64,000 nucleotides of DNA from a virus. The translations under genes were made by a program, and so were the position numbers. Every line of letters starts with the position of its first letter. Position 1 is the first letter of the stretch. Below the pieces are notes generated by a model. It worked only from the letters and a program-made list of their open reading frames with translations, had not been told where the DNA came from and did no database searches. Location of the stretch: positions 1 to 64,000 of IMG/VR virus record IMGVR_UViG_3300037804_000222; one strand, written 5' to 3'. Positions 45,177 through 51,072 of the stretch are shown here, in pieces.

Positions 45177-45236
45177 TTTCTTGTGTTTTTAAGTGATTAA
45201 TAAATAATTGTGTGTGTTGATTATGCTTACGCATAG

Positions 45237-45335
45237 TAAAGCATGCAGGAATCGAACCTGCATTTATACCATATGCTTTATTTAAAGAGCTGTGCATAGC
45301 TCTTAGTGTTAGTTGCCAACCTAACTCTTGGCTTT
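45237..45335 (-). tRNA. tRNA-like element, 99 nt, imperfect
   Basis: On the minus strand a canonical T-arm GCAGG-TTCGATT-CCTGC is followed by ATGCTTT and a discriminator A. A D-arm GTTAG-GTTGGCAA-CTAAC (five pairs) and a strong stem AAGAGCT/AGCTCTT at the anticodon position lie upstream, with a long, A/T-rich variable region. The best 5' acceptor, AAAGCCA, pairs with only five of seven bases, and the stem loop of six does not give a normal anticodon. Probably a degenerate tRNA or tRNA-like RNA. The shadow ORF across it is not a gene. Confidence 0.4.
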
Positions 45336-45474
45336 TTTTGGAGCACATCCGATGCACCGAATGTTTCTGGATTTGATAACTAATATTGCTATTATAGCAT
45401 CTCACCATTACAGCTTCTTTGTTTGAGGTGAAGTATCTGCAGCCTTCTCATTACACAATATGTGTAAAGTATTG

Positions 45475-45654
45475 TCAAGCAACCTCTGTTTTTATTGATG
45501 TTAATTCAAATGGCTCTTTATATCCTCTAGCTCTTAACTCTTCTATTAAGAATCTTTCTTCAAATTGTAGTTGAAAGTGAGGTTCTTTTTCTTTTTTCTT
45601 AGTCTTTATTCTTTTTCTTACGGTTAAAAGAGAGTTTAATAATATGTCATCCAT
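45475..45654 (-). CDS. Small basic/helical protein, 59 aa
   Basis: A 59-residue ORF of high charge (TVRKRIKTKKKEKEPHFQLQ near the start), likely helical and nucleic-acid-interacting. It is ATG-initiated, has no overlap with neighbours, and lies between the Cys-rich small gene and the tRNA-like element. Function unknown. Confidence 0.5.
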   Translation of the reverse strand: MDDILLNSLLTVRKRIKTKKKEKEPHFQLQFEERFLIEELRARGYKEPFELTSIKTEVA

Positions 45655-45687
45655 GACTTAATAGATTTATGTTAATGAAAAGAAGGG

Positions 45688-45882
45688 CTAAAATAGCCCT
45701 CCATAATTATCTTTCTTTGCGTTACAACAAATGTCGCAACTACATCCTCCAGATGCTGTTCTTGGTTGAGGATTAAATCTCATAAGAGTATCTGTAGGGT
45801 TCTCAATCATATCTAGTACTTCTAATACTTTATGATTTCTTTTTCTTTTGTAAAGTCTGCGTAAAGCTTTTAGCTTCTTCAT
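45688..45882 (-). CDS. Small Cys-rich protein, 64 aa
   Basis: A 64-residue basic protein whose C-terminus has SGGCSCDICCNAKKD, a tight cysteine cluster able to bind metal, and whose N-terminus is very basic (KKLKALRRLYKRKRN). The combination suggests a small nucleic-acid-binding protein. It is followed by a 59-residue ORF on the same strand. Confidence 0.5.
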   Translation of the reverse strand: MKKLKALRRLYKRKRNHKVLEVLDMIENPTDTLMRFNPQPRTASGGCSCDICCNAKKDNYGGLF

Positions 45883-45949
45883 TATTTCTTTGGCTTAGTT
45901 TATACTCTTTGATTGCTTTTTTTACTCTGATATAATTCTCGTATCTCAT
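45830..45949 (-). CDS. Possible micro-ORF, 39 aa
   Basis: A 39-residue Lys-rich ORF (MRYENYIRVKKAIKEYKLSQ at the start). It overlaps the Cys-rich gene by 53 nt in another frame, so it may be spurious. Only the ATG and charged helical composition support it. Confidence 0.25.
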   Translation of the reverse strand: MRYENYIRVKKAIKEYKLSQRNNEEAKSFTQTLQKKKKS

Positions 45950-46372
45950 AGGTATGAAGATTAATTAAGACTTAAAAAGTATCGGCTTTGGGTTCAGGTA
46001 CCGAATATGGAGACTGATTCCACATCTAAATGTCAATATAGCTCACCAGCCTTATCAAGTTATTATCCCGCCATTGTGTCGCCTATGCTCTCTTGCAAAC
46101 GTTGGTTGTATTGAGCTCCTCAGCTTTACTACAACTGATTATTACGTTACACAATAACTTACAACTATCGGGATAACCAGAGTATGGACAAGGAAATACC
46201 AACTCTGTGCGCATTCTTTATTTAGTAATTGTTATAATAGCCATACCACGAAGGTCATTTACTTTAGATTACTCTATTAAGAAAGTTCGTTATGATCTAA
46301 TCTATTCGACTTTCATAGTTTATTGGTAGGAGAGTTTCGCTCCAGTATCTAATGCTATTACAACAATTATCT
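45950..46372. ncRNA. Candidate structured RNA with nested helices and pseudoknot
   Basis: No gene is apparent. Three nested stems enclose one another: TTATCCCG/CGGGATAA (46063-46070, 46169-46176), ATTGTGT/ACACAAT (46073-46079, 46149-46155) and GTTGTA/TACAAC (46105-46110, 46130-46135). CAGAGT/ACTCTG follows (46178-46207). TAGATT/AATCTA (46265-46304) and GAAAGT/ACTTTC (46281-46314) cross each other as an H-type pseudoknot. The strand is uncertain; neighbouring genes favour minus. No known family recognised. Confidence 0.5.
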
Positions 46373-46609
46373 TTATTTATACATTATCTGTCCAAACTCG
46401 TCTTCACAAAGTTCTTCTGAATTATCATCAACTTGTGCTTCAAGCTCTTTGATACGATAATCTTTTTTATTTATAGTATTTCTAAGCTTGTTGATGCGTT
46501 TTTTAAACCTATCTGAATCTTCTATTGCATCTTCTTCAAGATCTTTGATACGTGCATGTGCTAATTTAAGCGCATTTCTTAATTCTATGTTTTCTATCTC
46601 GTAATCCAT
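46373..46609 (-). CDS. Small coiled-coil protein, 78 aa
   Basis: A 78-residue acidic/basic alternating protein predicted almost wholly as coiled coil (LRNALKLAHARIKDLEEDAI). It may oligomerise or scaffold. It lies 218 bases downstream of the gene at 47049, beyond a terminator, and is followed by the candidate structured RNA. Function unknown. Confidence 0.5.
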   Translation of the reverse strand: MDYEIENIELRNALKLAHARIKDLEEDAIEDSDRFKKRINKLRNTINKKDYRIKELEAQVDDNSEELCEDEFGQIMYK

Positions 46610-46720
46610 AATTAGCTATATTTATAATGTTAGGTTAAAAGGTTAAGTGGTGAAAGGTGGTAATATGTGGGTGTTGTATCTGGAACACCAACTAACACGC
46701 ATGAAACGTAGCGTAACTGT

Positions 46721-46742
46721 ACCTCTACAGTACCTCTACAGT
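46721..46742. repeat. Perfect tandem 11-bp repeat
   Basis: ACCTCTACAGT occurs twice head to tail (46721-46731, 46732-46742) in a 218-base intergenic stretch that also holds an ACGTGTG/CACACGT stem (about 46770-46787) and the terminator. Possibly paired binding sites. Confidence 0.4.
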
Positions 46743-46791
46743 ACACGACGTATCATGACACTACACAACACGTGTGATTACACACGTAAAT

Positions 46792-46817
46792 AAAAAAAGA
46801 GAGAGCAAAGCTCTCTC
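46792..46817 (-). terminator. Rho-independent terminator, leftward
   Basis: GAGAGAGC (46799-46806) and GCTCTCTC (46810-46817) form a perfect eight-pair stem with a three-base loop, followed on the minus strand by seven T (46792-46798). It is 11 bases after the stop of the small gene at 46828 and should end its transcript. Confidence 0.85.
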
Positions 46818-46827
46818 GATTCATGGG

Positions 46828-47049
46828 CTATGCCCATATGATTCCGCCATCTGCGATGGTGCTAATCTCAGGCACTTCAGTGCCTTTAGCAAATTCGTCG
46901 CTACAGTCGCCTTCTAGGCGGATGAAGCAAGTATTTGCATTGGTAGAGACCACTCGGTCTTTACCAAGAATTTTGCGAGTTTCGAACCCGCTTAAACCTA
47001 CGACAGTTTGACCGTCTTTAACTTGAACCCAAAAACATTTAGTTTTCAT
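46828..47049 (-). CDS. Small independently terminated early protein
   Basis: A 73-residue beta-rich protein starting MKTKCFWVQVKDGQTVVGLS, of unknown function. It has no recognised motif. A canonical terminator follows its stop and a GGGCA/TGCCC hairpin lies in its leader, so it is probably expressed as a single-gene unit. That suggests an abundant early product, possibly acting on the host, but the target is unknown. Confidence 0.55.
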   Translation of the reverse strand: MKTKCFWVQVKDGQTVVGLSGFETRKILGKDRVVSTNANTCFIRLEGDCSDEFAKGTEVPEISTIADGGIIWA

Positions 47050-47147
47050 AATGTAGCAAAATTTAGTTAGGGGGCATTAGTGCCCAAAACTTAGAGGGGG
47101 TGGGGTTATATAAGTGGTCTACTCTCTCATTTCCGTAAACAAAATTT

Positions 47148-47564
47148 TTATAGAAATAAAATTAGTAGGATGTAGGAGAGGTATTCGAACAAAGGGAGAG
47201 GCAACACACCTATCCAGGTAAGTAGGATTAGAAAAAGTAATACGGCTACTTTAGTGAGGGCATAAGAATCCTTAGATTTCTTATATTCTAAGAAGAAGAT
47301 AAGGGGTTGAATTATGAAAAACATAAAGGCAAAGAAGTTATGGATACTTGAAAAGTAGTACATATCGTATATAGAAAGTAGGGATAATGCGCTTAACCCC
47401 ATAAATACTATAAAGGGTTTTACATTTCTTCTTTTATATAAAGCGCCCAAGATTACAACTTGGAGTGTCATAAAGTATGCGAAATATTTTTTAGTGATTG
47501 GGTGAACCCCTAGTAGTGAGATGGGAGTTACAAAAAATTCCCACCCTTCAATTGCTATTATCAT
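47148..47564 (-). CDS. Polytopic membrane protein, 138 aa
   Basis: A 138-residue membrane protein with about five hydrophobic segments separated by short charged loops (YKRRNVK, EYKKSKDSY). I chose the ATG at 47564; upstream TTG codons would add five residues. It is the first gene of the leftward block next to the divergence point. Function unknown; superinfection exclusion or membrane remodelling would fit an early membrane protein, and a holin is less likely because it is far from lysis genes. Confidence 0.55.
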   Translation of the reverse strand: MIIAIEGWEFFVTPISLLGVHPITKKYFAYFMTLQVVILGALYKRRNVKPFIVFMGLSALSLLSIYDMYYFSSIHNFFAFMFFIIQPLIFFLEYKKSKDSYALTKVAVLLFLILLTWIGVLPLPLFEYLSYILLILFL

Positions 47565-47683
47565 ACTGGTTAGCAACAAACCAGTTATAAGGAGTATCCC
47601 CCCTTTTATTACCCTTACCCCATGTGATTATTGTGTTATAATTAGACCTCTAACCTAAAGATAAAAAAAATATTCCATAAAAA

Positions 47684-47715
47684 TTTGTTTTATTGAAAAT
47701 AAATTTTATCTTTGC
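47684..47715 (+). promoter_or_regulatory. Bacteroidota-type promoter
   Basis: TTTG at 47684-47687 and TATCTTTG at 47708-47715, separated by 20 bases, match the -33 TTTG and -7 TAnnTTTG consensus of the Bacteroidota housekeeping sigma factor. It points rightwards from the divergence region. A terminator-like hairpin lies 49 bases after it. Confidence 0.65.
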
Positions 47716-47763
47716 CATACTGTGTGTTTCTCGATTCATAGTTTTTTGGTTTTTATGATGTGA

Positions 47764-47798
47764 ATATCTCCCTCGGTCTGAGGGGGATATTTTTTTTC
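47764..47798 (+). terminator. Strong terminator-like hairpin in rightward leader
   Basis: AATATCTCCCTC (47764-47775) pairs with GAGGGGGATATT (47781-47792) with one G-U over 12 positions, closed by a five-base loop and followed by a run of eight T. It comes about 50 bases after a rightward promoter with no gene between, so it either attenuates that transcript or blocks read-through from the left. Confidence 0.75.
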
Positions 47799-47951
47799 AA
47801 AAGTTTTTTAAAAAAGTCATGGCCAAATAAAAAATTTTATATAGCTTTGCAATCTGAGTTACCGAACTAACACTTCAGTCACCCACCTTTAAGGATAAAC
47901 AAATAGAGGACGGCTGTTGGAACAGGTAAGTTCTTTCGTGTAATGATGTTT

Positions 47952-48024
47952 GAGAGTTGAACCACCAATGACTCTCCCAATTGAAAAATTAGTGGCGTTT
48001 CAATTTGGTTTTCTTTTGGCCACT
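47952..48024 (+). promoter_or_regulatory. Possible attenuator-type leader with competing stems
   Basis: GAGAGT/ACTCTC (47952-47976) is followed by two mutually exclusive stems: ATTGAAA/TTTCAAT (47980-48004), which traps AGTGGC in its loop, and AGTGGC/GCCACT (47991-48024), which is followed by a T-rich tract and would terminate. The switch-like layout precedes the first rightward gene by about 20-30 bases. Only base pairing by eye supports it; no ligand class recognised. Confidence 0.4.
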
Positions 48025-48053
48025 TTTCTTTTAACATTTAAATGCGTATATTT

Positions 48054-48212
48054 ATGGCGACACAAGACACCGATTACATTAAAGACTCTATTAATAGAGC
48101 AGAAGAATCGAAACAGAATACCTTTGATTCATGGATAATAGATCTAGAAGATCAAGATCAACCAGAAGCATGCAGTATTGATGATCCAGATTGCGAGAAC
48201 TGTGGATCATGA
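48054..48212 (+). CDS. Small acidic protein, 52 aa
   Basis: An ATG at 48054 (an in-frame ATG at 48042 is an alternative) opens a 52-residue acidic ORF starting MATQDTDYIKDSINRAEESK and ending in a Cys pair (DCENCGS). Its stop overlaps the next gene's start (ATGA). It is the first rightward gene after the leader. Function unknown. Confidence 0.5.
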   Translation: MATQDTDYIKDSINRAEESKQNTFDSWIIDLEDQDQPEACSIDDPDCENCGS

Positions 48213-48406
48213 GTAAGATTGAAGATAAAGTCTGTAAGAAGATTGAAGAAAGAGCAAAAATCGGTGCAAATAAGTATAATGTCACTATGGAAAGAAAAGA
48301 TCTTTCAACCCAGCAATGGTTAGTGCATTTACAAGAAGAACTAATGGATGCAAGTGTGTATATAGAGAAACTACTAGATGATATTCAAAGAGCTAAACAA
48401 ATTTAA
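48209..48406 (+). CDS. MazG-like nucleotide pyrophosphohydrolase fragment/domain
   Basis: A 65-residue protein starting MSKIEDKVCKKIEERAKIGA. The stretch WLVHLQEELMDASVYIEKLL carries the EExxD helix pattern of all-alpha NTP pyrophosphohydrolases (MazG-like), and KYNVTMERKDL is a common lead-in. At 65 residues it is shorter than MazG domains (about 100), so it may be a minimal version. ATGA overlap with the previous gene and a 29-nt overlap with the next show compact packing. Family call is moderate. Confidence 0.5.
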   Translation: MSKIEDKVCKKIEERAKIGANKYNVTMERKDLSTQQWLVHLQEELMDASVYIEKLLDDIQRAKQI

Positions 48407-49118
48407 TAACGTAGTCTTCACGGAAGACGGACATACGTACACTGTAGATGGTAAGCCTGCAACGTCAGTAACTACATTTATAGGAAAATTCAAAAAACCA
48501 TTCGAAAGAGATTTTTGGGCAACCAGATCTGCGAAGAAAGAGAACAAGACACTACAAGAGATTTTAGATAAGTGGGATTCAATTAGTTTGCGAGCATGCA
48601 ATAAAGGAAGTAAGTTTCACGCATTTGCTGAAAATTACATTAATAATAAGATTCTCCCTAATATAATATATGACTTTGATTTAGATAAAGAAGCGTATGA
48701 CAAAATTGAATCCCATTTTTTAAAATTCTATGAAAACTCTAAAGAAAATCTTATACCTATTCGCTCTGAGCTTTGCGTTGGTTCTAGCCAGCTTGGAATT
48801 TGCGGTATGGTTGATCAGTTATATTATTCAGAGCCTCTTGGAGGGCTGGTTATATTTGATTGGAAAACCAATAAAAGATTAGAGTACGAAAGTAAATTTA
48901 ACAATTGGATGTTAGATCCAATATCCCACCTCCCTGAATGTGAGTTCACAACCTACTCACTACAACTATCCCTTTATAAGTATATTATAGAGCTTGAAAC
49001 AAAGCTTGAGATAAAAGACTGTTATATTGTATGGTTTAACGAGAAGAATGATTCTTATCGATTAATACAATGTGCGGATTATAAAAAAGAAATTATTAAT
49101 ATGTTGAATTATAATTAA
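48378..49118 (+). CDS. PD-(D/E)XK nuclease (Cas4/RecB-like)
   Basis: A 246-residue nuclease. The core GICGMVDQLYY followed by GLVIFDWKTNKRLEYESKF gives the Asp and Asp-x-Lys residues of the PD-(D/E)XK site, and CNKGSKFHAFAE before it is the usual helix with His. A final Tyr/Gln helix (YSLQLSLYKYIIELETKL) is also typical. It resembles phage single-strand-specific or recombination-end-processing nucleases. It is distinct from the larger leftward nuclease, so the phage has two. The exact substrate cannot be told. Confidence 0.75.
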   Translation: MIFKELNKFNNVVFTEDGHTYTVDGKPATSVTTFIGKFKKPFERDFWATRSAKKENKTLQEILDKWDSISLRACNKGSKFHAFAENYINNKILPNIIYDFDLDKEAYDKIESHFLKFYENSKENLIPIRSELCVGSSQLGICGMVDQLYYSEPLGGLVIFDWKTNKRLEYESKFNNWMLDPISHLPECEFTTYSLQLSLYKYIIELETKLEIKDCYIVWFNEKNDSYRLIQCADYKKEIINMLNYN

Positions 49119-49134
49119 TTTTATTATATATTTG
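49104..49134 (+). promoter_or_regulatory. Bacteroidota-type promoter before 49139 gene
   Basis: TTG at 49104-49106 and TATATTTG at 49127-49134, 20 bases apart, fit the Bacteroidota sigma promoter. The start codon follows only five bases after the -7 element, so the transcript is leaderless or initiates further downstream genes. Confidence 0.55.
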
Positions 49135-49138
49135 TGAC

Positions 49139-49432
49139 ATGAATGATTTTGAAAAAACTATAAGAGAATATTTTAGCCTCCCTATGGAGGGTAAATTATG
49201 TGAGGAATGCATGAAGAAGTATATGGCGAAATACAGAATCGACGATTTACTTCGACTGAATGCCCAGGCACAAATGCAACTAGGTACTGATGCCACTGCT
49301 GAAGATAAGCAGAAGGCTTTAGATACAGCTAGATATGTAAAAGCTTCTATTATGAAGTACGACAAAACTAGGGCAGAAAACATGTTTCCAGAAATAAATT
49401 TATCTGAAGATGGTAATACCTTTAAAAGCTAA
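49139..49432 (+). CDS. Hypothetical protein, 97 aa
   Basis: A 97-residue helical protein (CEECMKKYMAKYRIDDLLRL in the middle) with one CxxC pair that might bind metal. It lies at the start of the packaging operon and overlaps the next gene by 23 nt. A small-terminase role can be imagined from size and position but has no sequence support. Confidence 0.5.
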   Translation: MNDFEKTIREYFSLPMEGKLCEECMKKYMAKYRIDDLLRLNAQAQMQLGTDATAEDKQKALDTARYVKASIMKYDKTRAENMFPEINLSEDGNTFKS

Positions 49433-49757
49433 CATAGCACAATCTTTTAAGGCGTATCTTCAAATTCTTAATCCTGTATTAAAACTTAAGGATAAAGAAA
49501 TTGAGGTGCTATCTAGTTTTTTATCTATATGGTATATCAATAGAGATAAGAAAAATTTAGATAAACTTTTATTTTCCACCCCTGTTAGAAAGATGATTAG
49601 GAAATCTATAAAGATGTCCGAGGCTTCATTTAATAATCATATTACAATGCTTAGAAAAAAGAAAATGATTATTGATAAGAAGTTAAACTCTAATATTCTA
49701 AACGGGATAAAAGACCAAGGAATCGAAGTAACATACAAAATAGAGTGGACAAACTAA
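49410..49757 (+). CDS. Helix-turn-helix-like protein
   Basis: A 115-residue basic protein. Residues about 70-95, KMSEASFNNHITMLRKKKMI, resemble the recognition-helix region of a winged helix-turn-helix. The basic C-terminal wing-like part supports DNA binding. It may regulate late transcription or act in packaging. Overlaps both neighbours by 10-25 nt. Confidence 0.55.
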   Translation: MVIPLKANIAQSFKAYLQILNPVLKLKDKEIEVLSSFLSIWYINRDKKNLDKLLFSTPVRKMIRKSIKMSEASFNNHITMLRKKKMIIDKKLNSNILNGIKDQGIEVTYKIEWTN

Positions 49758-49954
49758 TAAAGCAGTTAGCTAAAAAATATAAACTTAGCGAGTTTAAAAC
49801 GGAGCTTATAGTAAAATCCCAATTCGGACTTCTTAAAGAAGTTATAGAGGATGGGGATTTTGAATCTACTCGATTAAAACATTTAGGAATGTTTACAGTG
49901 AAAAAGAATAGATTTAAATATTATAAAAATGGCAGAAGAGAAAAAGAAAATTGA
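49745..49954 (+). CDS. HU/IHF-like DNA-bending protein
   Basis: A 69-residue basic protein starting from GTG. YKLSEFKTELIVKSQFGLLK followed by RLKHLGMFTVKKNR matches the helix and beta-arm pattern of HU/IHF subunits, although it is shorter than the usual 90 residues. crAss-like phages are known to encode IHF-like proteins. It would bend DNA in genome compaction, replication or packaging. It overlaps the upstream HTH-like gene by 13 nt and the next by 26 nt. The assignment is from sequence style, not an alignment. Confidence 0.55.
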   Translation: MDKLIKQLAKKYKLSEFKTELIVKSQFGLLKEVIEDGDFESTRLKHLGMFTVKKNRFKYYKNGRREKEN

Positions 49955-50189
49955 AACTCCTTCCCCACAAGTAGATAAAAGATCTGCTGTAGATAAAGTG
50001 GGAGAGATTTTTAATGGGTGGAAGAATGTAGTATTCCCAAACGAACATGTAGAGAAAATCGCAAAAGCTAGAGCATCTATATGCGGAGGTTGCGAGTTTA
50101 ACGTAAAAAGTAGATGTACAAAATGCGGATGCCCGCTGGTTGCTAAAACAAGATCAATGCAATCGCACTGTCCGATTAAAAAATGGTAA
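49929..50189 (+). CDS. Zinc-finger protein, 86 aa
   Basis: An 86-residue protein with a C-terminal zinc-binding module: CGGC, then CTKCGCPLVAKTRS, then HCPIKKW, giving at least six Cys plus one His. The N-terminal half is charged and probably flexible. Small proteins with this motif order occur in many phages and bacteria without a known function. Its stop touches the next gene's start. Confidence 0.6.
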   Translation: MAEEKKKIETPSPQVDKRSAVDKVGEIFNGWKNVVFPNEHVEKIAKARASICGGCEFNVKSRCTKCGCPLVAKTRSMQSHCPIKKW

Positions 50190-50551
50190 TGATGAAAAAC
50201 ACAATTAGTTACGAACCTTTAGGAAACCACATTGTAGTGGAAATGCCTAACGTGGAGAAAGAAACAGCATCAGGGATTATTAAATCTGATTTGATGTTAA
50301 AAGAAGAGGCTGATAAAAGAGATGGACATGCTAAAGTGGTGGCCGTTAGTCAGGATGTTAAAACTGTTAAAGTTGGAGACACTGTTATACCAAAAGGCCA
50401 AGGATTTATGGTTATGGTAGAAGATACAGAGTATTTTCAAATGAATATGTTTGATGTGCTAGGTATTATAAGAACTCCGAATTTAGAATTCAGATCTAAT
50501 ATAACACTAGGGTCTGATATAGATCTAAACGATAACAACGCGCATGCCTAA
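50183..50551 (+). CDS. GroES-like co-chaperonin
   Basis: A 122-residue protein of the GroES (cpn10) fold. The opening YEPLGNHIVVEMPNVEKETA, with KVVAVSQDVKTVKVGDTVIP in the middle, follows the beta-barrel pattern of GroES, including the turn before the roof and the final strand. It is longer than GroES (about 95). Phage versions such as T4 gp31 replace GroES to fold capsid proteins, so its location just upstream of terminase and capsid genes fits a head-assembly role. ATG choices at 50183, 50189 and 50192 are all possible. Confidence 0.7.
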   Translation: MVMMKNTISYEPLGNHIVVEMPNVEKETASGIIKSDLMLKEEADKRDGHAKVVAVSQDVKTVKVGDTVIPKGQGFMVMVEDTEYFQMNMFDVLGIIRTPNLEFRSNITLGSDIDLNDNNAHA

Positions 50552-51072
50552 TGATATTAGAAAGCTTTGATACAGATGTAAATTTTTGGAAATTACATCC
50601 CCAGTTAAAGGTTCCTGATTCTTTTGCTTTAATTTATAAAGAAGATAAAAGTAAAGGAAAAAGTAAAAGCTCACAGATAATGTGGGCTATTGCGCTTTTA
50701 GTAGACCCTGATTCTAAATTCTCTAATATCTCGTACAATACGAGAAGAGATATGATTAGTGGAGACTTTCTTAAAGATAAGGAGTTTGATTGGAGTAAGT
50801 ATAAAGAAGCAATAATATTTTATGAGCGCACTCTAGTCACTCCTGCTAAACGCCAACTTATGGTGTGGAATAAAAAGATGGATGAAAAAACACTTTATCT
50901 TGATATTCTTACATACGAGGATAATGCAGATACTATTGAAGGCCTACTTAAAACAAATGTTAAACTATTTGAAGATTACGAACGCCTTCTTAAATTAGTA
51001 GATAAAGAAACTAACGAAGGGGCTACAAAAGGTGGTGCTGAAGAATCTGCTTCAGAAAAAGGATTAATATGA
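50551..51072 (+). CDS. Conserved protein upstream of terminase
   Basis: A 173-residue protein of unrecognised family, with a helical central part and an acidic Gly/Ala/Glu tail (residues about 150-173). It starts with a one-base overlap with the GroES-like gene and overlaps the large terminase start by four bases. Its position and coupling make it a candidate small terminase or packaging factor, but no DNA-binding motif is visible. Confidence 0.5.
   Translation: MILESFDTDVNFWKLHPQLKVPDSFALIYKEDKSKGKSKSSQIMWAIALLVDPDSKFSNISYNTRRDMISGDFLKDKEFDWSKYKEAIIFYERTLVTPAKRQLMVWNKKMDEKTLYLDILTYEDNADTIEGLLKTNVKLFEDYERLLKLVDKETNEGATKGGAEESASEKGLI

Larger units (their letters stand above)
47565..48041. other. 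Divergent control region between gene blocks
   Basis: About 480 bases without a gene, separating leftward and rightward blocks. It holds a promoter, a terminator-like hairpin, a second weak -7-like TAGCTTTG (47842-47849, lacking a clear -33) and a structured leader. The leftward block's own promoter could not be located. Confidence 0.5.

Noticed and set aside
45169-45408. 79-residue leftward ORF over the tRNA-like element
   Set aside because: It coincides with the T-arm and hairpins, has a composition unlike its neighbours, and overlaps the next gene's start; the structured-RNA reading explains the sequence better.
45950-46372. 35-residue rightward ORF (METDSTSKCQ start) in the structured region
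   Set aside because: It runs opposite to all neighbours, has no relation to the palindromic stems it crosses, and lacks a ribosome-binding or coupled context.
47165-47190. T-arm-like TTCGAA motif on the minus strand
   Set aside because: It lies inside the C-terminal codons of the polytopic membrane protein, and the T-stem does not pair; coincidental resemblance to the true tRNA-like element at 38.2 kb.
48091-48601. Leftward ORFs of 64 and 75 residues
   Set aside because: They are antisense to the compact rightward small genes and the nuclease gene and lack coherent composition or spacing.
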